Source: Morella rubra
Lineage: Eukaryota; Streptophyta; Magnoliopsida; Fagales; Myricaceae
Assembly (NCBI GenBank): GCA_003952965.2
Contig: CM025853.1
Coordinates: 31,810,615 to 31,874,614 of the forward strand
Length of the DNA: 64,000 nucleotides
Reading direction: 5' to 3'
The position numbers were made by a program, and so were the translations under genes. Below, piece after piece: positions 11,226 to 23,170 of this stretch. Under the pieces are notes generated by a model. It made no database searches and was not told the origin of the DNA. It saw only the letters and a list, made by a program, of their open reading frames with translations. Each line of letters begins with the position of its first letter. Within the stretch, counting starts at the first letter, position 1.

Positions 11226-12188
11226 ATGGCCGAAACAGTGAATCCTCAACCTCCTCCAATCGTTCCTCCGATCATCGTTACTTATACAATAAAAACAACT
11301 GCTGAATCTAATCCACAGAGCCCTTACTACTTGCATTCAGGTGATCATTCTGGATTGCTTCTTGCTTCACAACCTCTTACAAATAGTAATTACCACTCCC
11401 AGTCTAGATCTATGTTTCTTGCTTTAAAAGTAAAAAACAAGCTAGGTTTTATTAACGGATCTTTGAAGCAACCTGATGAATCGGAAATTTGTTCATACCT
11501 TGGAGTCGTCGTGATACAATGATTTTGACCTGGATTCTTAATACCTTATCAAAAGACTTTGCAGCGTCATTTATATGAACTCTGCACATGATATTTGGAA
11601 AAAACTCGATGAATGTTTTTCACAGAGTGATGGACCTCTGATTTTTCGACTCCAAACATTATAGCTGATTTAAAAGAACATCAATTGGATGTGACTAGCT
11701 ACTATGCAAAACTAAAGATCTATTGGGAGGAATTGATGAATTATCAGCCATTGCCTGACTGTAAATGTTCTGGTATCACATCCTTTATTAGATATTACCA
11801 AAAGAATTGTACTATGAAGTTTCTGATGGGGCTTAATTCCAATTATGTTGTTGTACGAGGACAGATCCTTATAATGGATCCATTACCAGATATAAACAAA
11901 GTGTTTTCTTTAGTTTTACAAGAGGAGAGGCAACGTGGTTTGTATGACACATGTACAGCTGTAGAATCAGTATCTTTGGTTGCTAAACCAGAATTATCAG
12001 TCGAAGAAATCTAGGCCTCTATGCAGTCATTGTGGTATCCTTTGACACACAACAGAAAAATGTTATAAATTGCATAGTTACCCCCCTGGTTTTAAGTTTC
12101 GAGATAAACCAAAACCTATTATTCAAGCTCACATCGTGCAAACTTTAGAGCTTAATTCGAGTCCATCTACAGCTCTTCCTTTCACACA
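11226..12188 (+). pseudogene. Copia gag, 5' part, broken and split by hAT
   Basis: Starts at the ATG in gatcATGGCCG. The first piece (to 11522) has the Pro-rich start and the block SPYYLHSGDHSGLLLASQPL typical of plant Copia gag. A stop follows, then the gag core resumes in other frames (YYAKLKIYWEELMNYQPLPD, 11700-11760, and the region to 12012). The sequence is interrupted at THEQ by the hAT insertion and resumes at 17361. At least three frame breaks are visible. Gag forms the particle that packages element RNA; this copy cannot make it. Confidence 0.85.
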
Positions 12189-12811
12189 TGAGCAGTTAAG
12201 GCTGCAGGACCGAAAATGCGGTTCAGTTTTCGGACCAGATTTCCGGTCCTACAAAACTAGAGGACCGGATCGGTCTTCTGTTAAGCGGTCCTTGTCGGAC
12301 CACTTAAGTGGTCCAAACTGGTTTCAATTTTTTTTCCTTTTTTTTTTTTCATTTTCAACACACATTTTTTAATTTTGAGATTAAAAAAAAAATTGTGAAC
12401 TCCTTACCATAGTTTGCTTATTAATTTAAATATGTGAATTCATTTAAAGACTTATAGATGTGAATTCATTTAAAGACTTATAAATGTTATTAATTCATTT
12501 AAAGACTTAAAAAAAATATTCATTTAAAGTAAATTCATTTAACTCTTTACCATAGTTTGCATCATTATTTTTAAAGATGTGAATTTATTTAATCACTAGA
12601 TAAGTATATAAATCTATTTACTGGGGAAGATAAGATTGATGTTGTTAATCACTGATCGTTTCTCTTCTTCGATCCATCAATATAATGGTATGTAGTCCAA
12701 GCAAGTAAATAGAAATCCTACGAATGATTATTTTATGTTAATTTACTTTCTAATGTTATATAGGATATATAAACTAAGAAATTAACTGCTAGAATAGTAT
12801 CATATATACTA

Positions 12812-13456
12812 TATAGGATCGAAAACAAGCAATTATGTATAAATAAATAGCACGTGATATTTTATAAGACATACAATTCCTATTTAAGTTGGAAAAATTG
12901 CTGGTATTATTTCTAATATGATTATTGAATTGTAAAGTTAACGTAAAAATGAAATAATTTTGATTGTATATGAGACTTAAGAGTTAAGATAATAAATTAG
13001 TTGCAAATATCTTACAAAATTATATAGGATCGGGAACAAGCAATTATGTATAAATAAATAGCACGTGATATTTTATAAGACATACAATTCCTATTTAAGT
13101 TGGAAAAATTGCTGGTGTTATTTCTAATATGATTATTGAATTGTAAAGTTAACGTAAAAAGGGAATGATTTATTGATTTTGATTGAATATGAGATTTTGA
13201 TTGAATATGAGTCTTAAGATAATAAATTAGTTGTAAATATCTTACAAAATTATATAGAATTGGAACAAACAATTATGTAGAAATAAATAGTACGTGATAT
13301 TTTATAAGACATACAATTCTTATTTAAGTTGGAAAAATTGCTGGTATTATTTCTAATATGATTATTGAATTGTAAAGTTAACGTGAAAAGGAAATAATTT
13401 TGATTGTATATGATACATAAGATAATAAATTAGTTGCAAATATCTTACAAAATTAA
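12812..13456. repeat. Three-copy tandem repeat inside the hAT element
   Basis: Units begin near 12812, 13023 and 13253 (periods about 211 and 230 bp). Each contains the blocks caattatgta, acgtgatattttataagaca and ctaatatgattattgaattg, and ends cttacaaaatta. Copies differ by few bases, so the expansion is recent. It lies between the transposase 3' end and the left terminus and encodes nothing recognisable. Confidence 0.88.
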
Positions 13457-13695
13457 GCACCATAAGTTAAAAATACAAATGTATCAAACACACATAAACA
13501 AATACATTAACAAACTAAAAAACTTGCGAATGTTACAAATGAGTTTTATCTTTAAGTCTTGCCAGTGGTTGATGTCCCAAGTTCGCTTGCTGCTGTGCTA
13601 TTGCTTGCTATTTCTGCATGTTTAAAACTTTAAATGTCAATAAATGTTAAAAATAAATAAATATAAGTAAAGCAAATTAAAATTACAAACAAATT

Positions 13696-15921
13696 TTATT
13701 TACCAGAATCCATGTCATAACTCTCGATACAATCCAAAGTTTCTTTGATATTAATTGGTTCCTTTTCATCCGCACGCCTCAACCAATCTTGGGTGCAAAC
13801 GAGTGCCTCCACAGTCGCTGGAGCTAATGAACTCCGAAATGGATCAAGTACACGTCCCCCCGTACTAAAAGCGGACTCTGAAGACACAGTGGAGATAGGG
13901 ATAGCCAATACATCCCGTGCAATCTTAGCAATGACGGGATATCGTAAATCATTATCCTTCCACCATTTCAATACGTCAAAATTCTTGTCTGGAGCAACAA
14001 GTGGATCAGCCAAATACCAATCAATTTCTGAGTTTGCACTGGGACTTGATGAATATATTCCAAACGACACAGCCGTGCTCCAATAATCCTTCAAATAAAG
14101 TTAGCTTGCTGCCAGAACCCACAACCACTGGAGGAGAGAAGGCACACTACTAGTAGATGAATGCACCTGAGCCTGAGGTAACCCTAATGCATATTCATCA
14201 AACAATGCATGAAACAAATCACTTATACTGGCCACCAACTTCTCTCCCTCTATTCCACCATACATTAACCTTACCATTTGTCCCATTACTTGTAACTTAG
14301 ACCGTGGATCAATCACATTTGCAATAAATATCAACAAATTTAACCTTTCATTCCTCCCCCAATATTTTTGGTACTTAAGCATCATAATATCAGCCATGTC
14401 TTTCAATCTTTTATCCGTACTTTGTGAATAACGACACAAATGAGAATGCACCCCATAAAGTCCATGGAAGTAGGAATTCGAAGTAACATATAAAGAACTA
14501 GAAAATTGCACCGTAGCATCATAAAAGAGTTCAAGAAACTTGCAAAATACCCTTATTTTTGTCCAGTCCTCTTTTGTTGGAGGTCCCAAGTTCCTCTTCC
14601 CACACTCACCTTCAGTAAAATGCAAAAGATAATCAACATCATCACTCTCCATTCTATCAAAAGCAAACTCATACTTCTCAGCAACATCCAACATCAAATA
14701 AGTAGAGTTCCAACGGGTTGATACATCAAGGCACAAACTCTTAGAACATTCGATCCTCTCCTTCTCAACACATTGATTAAACTTGATAAGCCTTGCAGGA
14801 GAAGACCGCACATACCTAATTGCATTTTACAAAAAACAACTGTAAGAAATAACGAATTTTTAATAAACGAATTATGCATAGTACTATGAAAAAAAATAAA
14901 TACATACCTAATTGCATCACGAACCCTTGTAATTGCATCATCATTTATCTTCAACCCATCACCAACTACAAGATTCATAATATGCGCCGCACATCTCATG
15001 TGAATGTAAAGACCATTCAACACATTACTTCGTAGATGCCTCTTCAAGTAACCAATAGCTGTATCATTTGAAGACGCGTTATCAACTGTAATGGTCATAA
15101 TCTTGTCAATTCCCCAATCATGTAAACACTCCTCCACTTGCGCCCCAATTGTGTCTCCCTTGTGATTATCAATCAAACGAAAGCTAATCACCATTTTCTG
15201 CAATTTCCACTCTTTGTCAATCCAATGGGCAGTGACAACCATATAGCTCAAATTCTGAATCGAAGTCCAAGCATCAGTGGTGAGACAAACTCTACTATCA
15301 CAAGCCCTCATCATACATTTCAACCATGCTTTTTTATCCTTAAAAATGTCCATACAAGTCCTAGCAATGGTCATGCGAGATGGGACTTGAAATCTAGGCT
15401 CTAGCATCCGTACAAACTTTCTAAATTGGGGAGACTCCACAATCCTGAAAGGGAGCTCATCAACAATAAGAAACTCTGCCAAAGCTTGACGAAGAGCTAT
15501 AGCATGATTATGGTCAAATTTTTTGCCATCACCAAATTACTAGGGTTCTCATCACCCTCAACTCCCTTCTCATATGCTAAAGTTTTTTGCCTCTTGTCTG
15601 GTTTTGGATGTAGCTGATTGGGGTTTTTCTTACATTTACTAAGATGGTCCAACAAATTCTTCGTTCCATTCTATTTCCATCCGCAGCATAATCAGCATCA
15701 CAATAGTTGCAAAATGCCCTGGGCGTGGTGGGTCACCAACATACTTCTTTGTAAAGGAAGTCCAAACCATAGATTGATTCTTTCTTTTTGGTTTAGGTGG
15801 TTCAAAACTTTGGTGCGAAAATTTCTGCAACATCTTCCTCCTCAACCATCATATCCACATCCTCTAAATTCAATCCCCTAGCATCAACAGTACGTTCCGA
15901 ACAATTACGAGAACGAGACAT
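13696..15921 (-). pseudogene. hAT transposase (BED finger, RNase H-like core, C-terminal dimerisation domain), broken
   Basis: Starts at ATG 15921 (MSRSRNCSERT). A BED zinc-finger region with the CNYCDADYAADGNR block (about 15720-15670) is split over frames near 15840, 15690 and 15530. The catalytic core is open from about 15525 to 14908 (LTTDAWTSIQNLSYMVVTAH; TVDNASSNDTAIGYLKRHL). A 92-bp intron (14907-14816, GTATGT...AG) joins RDAI to RYVRSSPARLIKF. The next exon runs to an in-frame TAA at 14103-14101, after which the same frame continues as the hAT C-terminal dimerisation domain (WWKDNDLRYPVIAKIARDVL; SSESAFSTGGRVLDP) to 13696. The enzyme cuts and pastes the element; here the stop and frameshifts should inactivate it. 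It resembles the RICESLEEPER type. Confidence 0.9.
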
Positions 15922-17200
15922 AGTGATACAAGGCTTTGTGAGAAACTCTCTCTGCCAATAAAATATTGAAGTGAAAAAAAACCATTACATCATATTCAAA
16001 AAACTAAACAAGAAGACAAGACATGAAAAAAAAAATTAAGGGTTAAGAACCACAACAGTATGTGCTTATTAAATCATATACAAGGCTTTGTGTATGCTTA
16101 AGGAGAGAGATTACAATAAGTGTTCAAATTAAGGTTTAGGAACTAACTCTCGTTTCAGCATATTCAAAGAGAACCGGATGCTCCTAAAAAGTCCCATTCA
16201 GAAGAAAAACAGGGTCCAATTCAACTTATTTGCCAAATGCTTCTAAATAAAGGCTTAGACGAAAAAGAGCAATAAAATGAACTTCAGAATTCAGATTATA
16301 AAATTAACTTGAGGACTTGAACACATAATCCCCACGAAGGGGTCCAAATTTCCAATCGATGTCTCGGAGATATACAAAGCTTTCCTTCACTGCCAAACTA
16401 AAGCCCTCACGGTCTCACCTCCCCATTGCAATTTTCAGCATGCTTGGACACTACAATAATACAATGATCATTAACATTTAACATAGCACTCATTTTACAA
16501 ATCCCCTGCTTACAAGTCTATGAACATAGCACTCACTGTTGTACACGATTACACCACAATCTAAGCAAATCTGAAACAATAAGATAAAATCCAACCAGCA
16601 GCTAAAAAAGATACAAAACCCTCTCCATTGCACTCAACCGAAGCAAAGGCCATGGATCTATAGCTTATCGCATGAGCCATCAAAAAATTTCTCACCAAAA
16701 ATGAGAAGAAAGCTGAGAACGGCGCCGGTGGGGGAAGAATGGTGCTGAGCACTCGGGGAGTGGGGGTCAGGCACTGCTGTGGCACTGGCAAGCTGTGGAG
16801 TGGGGCTGTGGGCCGTGGCTGCCGGCTGGGTGCTACGGAGTGAGGCTTCGGGGAGGCGTCGTGCACTGGGGGTGGCTGGGTGTCGCTGTGGAGTGGGCTT
16901 CGGGGAGTGCCGGAGTGGGCGTGGGCGTGGCTGGTGGCTGCGCTGGCCGCTGGGGAGTGTCGGAGTGGGGTGGCTCGACCGCTCGGGAGTTGATTTTGAA
17001 GAGGGAAGGACTGAAAGAGTGAAGGCGTGAAAGGGGACGGAAGAGGAGACTGAGTGAATGAAGGGGGAAGAGAAGAGGGCGTGATTTCGAAGGGGAAAAG
17101 AAGACTGAAGAGGGCGTCAAAATTGTGAGTTTTGACTTATGCAATTTTTTTTTTTTTTAAGTTTTGTATTAAAAAAATTAAAAAAAAAATTATTTATTAT
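15922..17200. other. 5' region of the hAT element with a GC-rich block
   Basis: No intact gene. Bases 16730-17020 are strongly G-rich on the plus strand with irregular repeats of GGAGTG, GGCTGTGG and CGTGG, unlike the AT-rich surroundings. Apparent frames across it come from base composition. As this side is upstream of the transposase ATG, it is probably the element's promoter and leader. Confidence 0.55.
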
Positions 17201-17360
17201 TAATCCGGTCCGGTCCAGACCGGATATTAAAATATCTGGACCGAACTGGACCGGATTAATCCGGTTTTCAAATCCGGTCCGGACTGGACCAGATTTTTAC
17301 TTTTAAGACCACAAAACCGGTCTGGTCTGCGGTCTTGTTCTGTGCACCCCTATGAGCAGT

Positions 17361-20300
17361 GCAATCAACTACTAGCACTTCTTCAACCACCTGCATCATC
17401 TGTTAATATGGTTTTGTCTCCAAATTTTACAGGTGATTTCAAGTGCTTATCTAGTTTCAATATTGTTGCTTCAGTTGATGAATCTTGGATTATAGATTTT
17501 GGTGCAAGTGATCATATGGTGTGCTCAGTGAAGTCTTTTACACACATCACACGTTGCATTAATAGTTCAATCAAGCTACCTAATGGTGAATGTGTTCCTG
17601 TGACTCATGTTGGAGAAGTACAACTATCAGCAAACATACTCTTGACTAATGTGCTGTGTATTCCTTCTTTTTCCTTTAATTTGCTTTCAGTTAGCAAATT
17701 GACCAGTCATCATCAATGCTGTGTTATTTTTCTTGCTAACCGATGTTTTCTACAGGATGTAATCACGTGGAAGACGATTGGGATGGTGAGCTTAGAGGTG
17801 CTTTGTACTACCTTTCACCTGCTGATTTTCCTTCTTCTTCTATTAGTTTTTCTTCTGCTCATAATTGTTTCAGTGCTGCCAATACAGATATCAATCTATG
17901 GCATCTTAGATTAGGACATCCTTCAATAAATAAAATGTCTTCTCTTCGATCTTACATTGCTGAAATTTCTGTTGATAAATTTCAACCTTGTATTACCTGT
18001 CTCTTGCTAAACAAAAGAGGCTTCATTTTCCTCATAGCATCAATAAAACCGAGTTACCTTTTCAGCTTATTCATGCTAATATTTGGGGTCTATGGCTAAT
18101 TGCACTTTAGATGGTTTCAAATATTTTTTTATCATTGTGGATGATTTTACTTCTTCAACTTGGGTATATTTGATAAAATCTAAATCTGAAGGTCGTTCCC
18201 TTTTATAGTCCTTCTTTCTTACTATTGACAACCAATATTCAGCCAAAATCAAAGCCATTCAGACTGATAATGGCTCTGAATTCTTCATGAAAGAATTCTA
18301 TGCTTCTAGAGGAGTTGTTCATCAACATATTTGTGTTGAAACTCCACAACAAAACTCTATTGTAGAGCGTAAACATCAACATATATTGAATGTAGCTCGG
18401 TCTCTCATGTTTCAAGCTAATCTCCCTATTTATTTTTCCGGGAGATAGCATTCTCACTGTTGTTTATCTTATAAACAGACTTCTCACTCCTATTTTGAAC
18501 AACAAAACTCCTTTTGAGATGTTGTTTAAAGCTGCCCCTTCTTTTCATCATTTTTGGGTATTTGGTACTTTATGTTTTGCTTCAACTCTTTCTCATAATT
18601 GAACCAAATTCTCTCCTAGAGCTCATAGGTGCATCTTTGTTGGCTACCCTTTTGGAGTTAAAGGGTACAAATTATTTGATTTGGACTTTTGGGCGTTTCT
18701 CATTTCTCGAGATGTTCAATTTCATTAACAGATTTTTCCTTGTCAGCATTCTTCTTTCAAACAAGATTTTGCTCATTTGTTTGAAGATTTTACTCCTCTT
18801 CTCGAAACTGAAACTTCATCTTTAGTCCTTCCTCAGATTCCTACTTCCAATCCTTCTTCTGATCCTCTTATCCTTACTTCACCATTTATTGATTTTGTTA
18901 ATGAATTTCTTCATCTGCCTTCAGCCTCTTTACATGATTCTTCTCATAATTCAGGACCTCCTTTAGTTTCTTATGTTCCTATTCGTATGTCTACTAGACT
19001 TAAGAAAACTCTCTCTTATCTAGACACATATCATTGTCAGCAAGCCACTTCTCTCACTATATCTCAATCGGCTTCTCCTGATGGTTTTCCTAAGCATGGT
19101 CAGCAACATCCCATTTCAGCTTCTCTTTCTTACAACCGATTATCTCCTGGACACAAAGCTTTTGCTTTGTCTATATCTTCTCATTTTAAGCCTCAGACAT
19201 ACACACAAGCAGTTCAATATCCTCAGTGGCGAGAAGCTATGACAGCTGAAATTTCTGCACTAGAAGAAAACAAAACCTGAGAATTAACTCCTTTGCTGAT
19301 TGATAAACATCCTATTGGATGTAAGTGGATCTATAAGGTGAAATATAGATCTGATGGGAGTGTTGAGTGTTATAAAGCTCGCCTTGTGACCAAAGGGTAT
19401 ACTCAGCAAGAGGGGTTTGATTTCTATGAGACTTTTAGTCTAGTTGCTAAACTGACCACAGTTCGACTTCTTCTCTCTATAGTTGTTGTCAAACACTGGT
19501 CCTTACATCAACTAGATGTTAATAATGCCTTTTTAAATAGTGACTTAGATAAGGAAGTTTTCATGTCCTTACCTCTCGGTTTTGACAGCAAGGGAGAAAA
19601 TATGTGTGCAAATTGAAGAAGTCATTGTATGGATTAAAACAAGCTTCTTGTCAATGGTTTGCAAAGTTTTCCTCTATTTTGGTGGCATCGGGTTTTACTC
19701 AACCACATGCGGATTATTCTTGTTTACATACAAGAAATGTACTTCTTTTATTGCATTACTAGTCTATGTAGATGACATTCTCATAGCTAGTAATGATGAT
19801 CATGCTGTTGAAGAGTTGAAAGTAATTCTCAACAACAAATTCAAGTTAAAAGACCTTGGGCCATTGAAGTATTTCTTAGGCTTGGAAGCTGCTAAATCAT
19901 CTAAAGGCATACACTTGTGTCAACGAAAGGATGCTCTAGAGATAGTTTCAGATTGTGGTTTGTTGGGCAGTAAACCATATAAATTTCCTATGGAGTAGCA
20001 CTTGAAGTTGTCAGAAGAAGATGGAGTTAAAATTGCTGATCCAAGTCAATATAAGAGATTGATAGGAAGATTGATCTATTTGACTATTGCAAGGCCTGAT
20101 TTAGCTACCATACTCAGTGCAAAGGCTAAGTCAGTTCATGAATTCTCCTAAACAACCCCATTTGGATGCAGCTTATAGAGTGGTCCAATACATCAAGGGA
20201 ACTGTTGGTTTAGGTTTGTTTTTCTCTTCAGATTCAACCAAGCTTCACTTAAAGGCCTTTACCATTATGATTATGCTGGTTGTCCAGATACAAGAAGGTC

Positions 20301-20720
20301 TATTACTGGTTTCTATTACTATTTCTATATATTCTTAGGAGATAATCTGATTTCATGAAAATCAAAGAAGCAATAGGTTGTGTCTCGGTCTTCTGCAAAA
20401 GCCGAGTATAGATCAAGGGCCTTAGCAGTGAACTCACTCAAAATCTCTTGATTTTGATTCACCCTCAAGCTGCTCTCATGTTCTATGATAATCAAGCTGC
20501 AATTCATATATCCTCTAATCCAGTTTTTCATGAAAGAACAAAGCATATAGAGGTGGATTGTCATACAATACGAGAGAAGATACAAGCTAGTTTCACTCGA
20601 GTGTTGCATGTCAATACTAAGCATCAGATTGCTGATGTACTTACTAAAGCTTTGGGTTTAGCTCAATTCAATCATTTGGTTGGCAAGATGAGTTTAATCA
20701 GTATATATCATCCATCTTGA
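17361..20720 (+). pseudogene. Copia pol (protease, integrase, reverse transcriptase, RNase H), broken
   Basis: Continues the gag frame after the hAT target duplication. Protease: WIIDFGASDHM near 17485-17520, where the expected D-S/T-G active site reads DFG. GAG-pre-integrase: LWHLRLGHPS near 17895-17925. Integrase remnants: DNGSEFF and related blocks, 18110-18600, several frames. Reverse transcriptase: [20 protein letters not shown] at 19328 onward, and the catalytic YVDD in [14 protein letters not shown] near 19760-19800. RNase [15 protein letters not shown] and the end TDGA-like stop at 20718-20720, just before the polypurine tract. Many frameshifts and stops; not functional. Confidence 0.9.
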
Positions 20721-20727
20721 GGGGGAA

Positions 20728-20897
20728 TATTTGCTAATAGCTTTAGTTGAGCTGAAGTTAAGTTAGTTACATTACGATAGGAGTTAGTTTTGTTAACTAA
20801 TTTTTACTTCTTTCACTCTGTATATAAATAGAGTTATGTAACAAAGCAACACTACGACAATACATTACTCATTTCTATCCAATCTCATTTCTTCATA
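20728..20897 (+). repeat. 3' LTR of the Copia element
   Basis: 170 bp, preceded by the polypurine tract GAGGGGGAA (20719-20727). It ends TTCATA, followed by the right target duplication AGCTG (20898-20902). Confidence 0.92.
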
Positions 20898-21148
20898 AGC
20901 TGCTCGCTTGGCTAAATCGTCAAGGACGAGAAAGCCTGGTCTTGGATTAATTGAGGTTCTCCATCCCAAACAAATCTAAGCTATACATGACACCAAACTA
21001 ACGAGGACAATTTTTATTTTGGTTGAAACGAAATCTTTATCGATCGTACGTGCTACGAAACATATTGTCGCAATTCATTTAATGTTCGACCATTCTCAAT
21101 AATTGTGTTCCAAAACTTACGAAAAGACAAATATTTGCACTAGGAGAA

Positions 21149-21174
21149 ATATATATATATATATATATATATAT
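21149..21174. repeat. AT dinucleotide microsatellite
   Basis: Thirteen AT units. The matching place in copy B is short and interrupted, so it expanded in copy A. Confidence 0.95.
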
Positions 21175-21387
21175 GAAGTATAATACATCAAATTAATTCA
21201 GTTCAATATCCATTAATCTAATTATAATATCGTATCTTACGTAATCTTCTAGCCTGGGGGCTTGTACACCTTCATTATAATTAAACACCCTGGGTTTTTT
21301 ATTAATATGTATCCGAAGTTTGACCTCATGATGCGGTTTATTCTCCTACGTACGTTAATAATATATATCTAGCATAAGTCCACACAA

Positions 21388-21422
<35 letters not shown>
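21388..21422. repeat. Compound CA/TA microsatellite
   Basis: A CA run of about ten units passes directly into a TA run of about seven units. Confidence 0.95.
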
Positions 21423-21423
<1 letters not shown>

Positions 21424-21737
21424 CAAAGTCAACGAGAGGCAATAAATTTAGCAAAATGTATAGGATCGATAGAAGGTTCAACAATTAGTTTAATTAGCGC
21501 TGAGCCCTATAAAAGGTTATAGAAAGCCTACCACAGCTAGATCAACTAAAGCTTTATGACAGTATCAGTACGGATTCACGATTCATCGTGCAACGTAGGA
21601 GCAATTGGTATTTTCTGGTAACTTTCAGAAAATGGTAAGGCTTAATTGCTTTTTTTGGTTATTTCCATGGTGGGGGAATGTTTTAAAAAATGCCGTTAGC
21701 AGCTACATCAAAGATTCAGTTTTGTTTATATAATCTT

Positions 21738-22773
21738 TAAGAGGATAAACTTAAATTAAAAATAATTTTTGGAAATAACTTTAGGCCTCCACCGTCAGAA
21801 AAGTGTTATACACAGCCACCACATTTGCCACCTATGCTCCAGAGACAGAGAACATGTTTATATGCAATTTTACTGAATATTTTGTTGCAATGGGTTATAC
21901 TTTACATTCTAATTTTGATTAACATTTCTTTATTTGTCATCTTGTTTTCAACAGAACAATATCTTAAGTTTAATGAAACAAATTACTGCTGGTGGCTTTA
22001 CAGGTTTAGAAAACAAATGACCCTTCAGTTTGGACATTTGAAATTTCATTGAAATTACATGATGTAAACTTTATTAATTTTCCCTGCGACACTGCAGCAA
22101 ACTGTGTGGTTGACGCAGAAGGCATGCTGGCACATATTTCTTTGATGGAGAAATCATTGGTATGCAGTGACATATAAGGTTTAACGTGTGTTTTCACTCT
22201 TAAGAGAATCATCATGAGCTCCCACAATTAGAATGCAATTTGCCAATCTTCTAGCATATTAAATCTGAGAATATTGCTGCTTAAGAGCATATCAACTCAA
22301 ACAATTGATACTGCAATCAGCTTAGTCTCAGCATGTTGTCAGGTATAAGGACTGCATTAATCAAAATGTAAATTGACTTTAGGACATAAAGTTAAAGAAC
22401 TTCATAAATCTGAAATATATGAGCTAATGCAGCTACTTTGATGGTTGCACAGTTACCTTTTGAACTAGTATCTGGTAAGTATTCTGAAGACTGCATGGTG
22501 ATTGTTGCAGTTGGTGATCTTGGATCGACTTTATGGTATTTTATGGTGTTAGGAGAACTATAAGGAAGACCAAAGTGTAACCGGAAGTTTTTTTCCATTC
22601 AGATTCTAGAGTAGGGACCTGACGCCTTAAAGACAAATAAAAAAATTGCAACTTGGTATTCACTCAAAAACCATCAAACTTGTGTGCAAGCAAACTTCAC
22701 AGAAGAAAAATGTGGGAAATAAATTTAGCAAAATGTATAGGATAGAAGGTTCAACAATTAGTTTAATTTTGTT
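21738..22773. other. Spacer between the two duplication copies
   Basis: No gene or element recognised. Near its right end, 22718-22768 repeats 21441-21496 with a 4-bp deletion (taggatagaagg against taggatcgatagaagg). It then runs into the first bases of copy B, a possible trace of the duplication junction. Confidence 0.6.
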
Positions 22774-23170
22774 GGGTTGGCAATATAGTTTGGCCAAATA
22801 AATTACATTCATGTGATTGTCCAGAAGAAGTTTGATTGAAATGTGGCATCTGAATTTGATGACAGACAAACAAATAAATCATGATTGAATGAAGGCCAAA
22901 GAATTCATTTGAATATTACTAAAAGGGGAATGATAAAGCAACTTACCAAAGATTATTGTTTCACATCTGTAATCATTCTCACAATTCCAACAAACTCATA
23001 TTTTTTCTCAAACTTGTGCACCATCTCACTCTAATTCTACCACTCTGAAAACCTCCAAGTTAATGCTGCCAAGAAAATCCTGAAGCCATTTTGTTTTAAT
23101 TACAATGCAAGGTTCTTTGTACCGAAAGCTATGTTTCTTTTAAGCAAGAGGGGGTTGTGTCTGTTTGCAG

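Larger units (their letters stand above)
12197..17352 (-). mobile_element. hAT-superfamily DNA transposon nested in the Copia gag
   Basis: Flanked by an exact 8-bp duplication, TGAGCAGT at 12189-12196 and 17353-17360, the hAT hallmark. The ends are imperfect inverted repeats: left TAAGGCTGCAGGAC, right (reverse complement) TAGGGGTGCACAGA. Inside both ends are subterminal repeats of the CCGGTCC type (12210-12320 and 17200-17335), likely transposase-binding sites. The minus strand carries a broken hAT transposase. Length 5156 bp is normal for an autonomous-type hAT. Confidence 0.93.
10974..20897 (+). mobile_element. Ty1/Copia LTR retrotransposon with non-canonical TA..TA ends
   Basis: Complete in outline: 5' LTR 10974-11142, primer-binding site at 11143, gag and pol remains, polypurine tract 20719-20727, 3' LTR 20728-20897. 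It is flanked by AGCTG at 10969-10973 and 20898-20902. Copy B keeps the uninterrupted site (gcAGCTGctcgc, near 30530). The LTRs begin TATT and end CATA rather than TG..CA. Domain order protease, integrase, reverse transcriptase, RNase H is the Copia order. Without the nested hAT and its duplicated 8 bp the element is about 4.76 kb, normal for Copia. All reading frames are interrupted, so it is not autonomous. Confidence 0.93.
4112..21737 (+). repeat. Segmental duplication, copy A (interrupted by later insertions)
   Basis: Collinear with copy B (22774-31482) in the same orientation. Shared content in order: two coiled-coil exon relics, a minus-strand CC-NBS-LRR, a plus-strand FLA gene and its 3' flank ending near 21737 (tgccgttagcagctacat...). 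Leaving out the Copia element, copy A is about 7.7 kb, against about 7.7 kb for copy B without its solo LTR, although each copy has private indels. Copy A has lost about 0.3 kb of the NB-ARC region and 794 bp of FLA, and gained a LINE tail and a Copia element. Confidence 0.9.
20898..21737. other. Right end of copy A: FLA 3' flank after the Copia insertion
   Basis: Collinear with 30534-31482 of copy B (ctcgcttggctaa..., tcgatcgtacgtgctacg...). No gene. The block 21441-21496 (aataaatttagcaaaatgta...) is missing from copy B but recurs at 22718-22768, next to the start of copy B. Confidence 0.75.

Noticed and set aside
16561..17144. Several overlapping frames in the GC-rich hAT leader
   Set aside because: Arise from G/C-rich repeats; no domain and inside a transposon.
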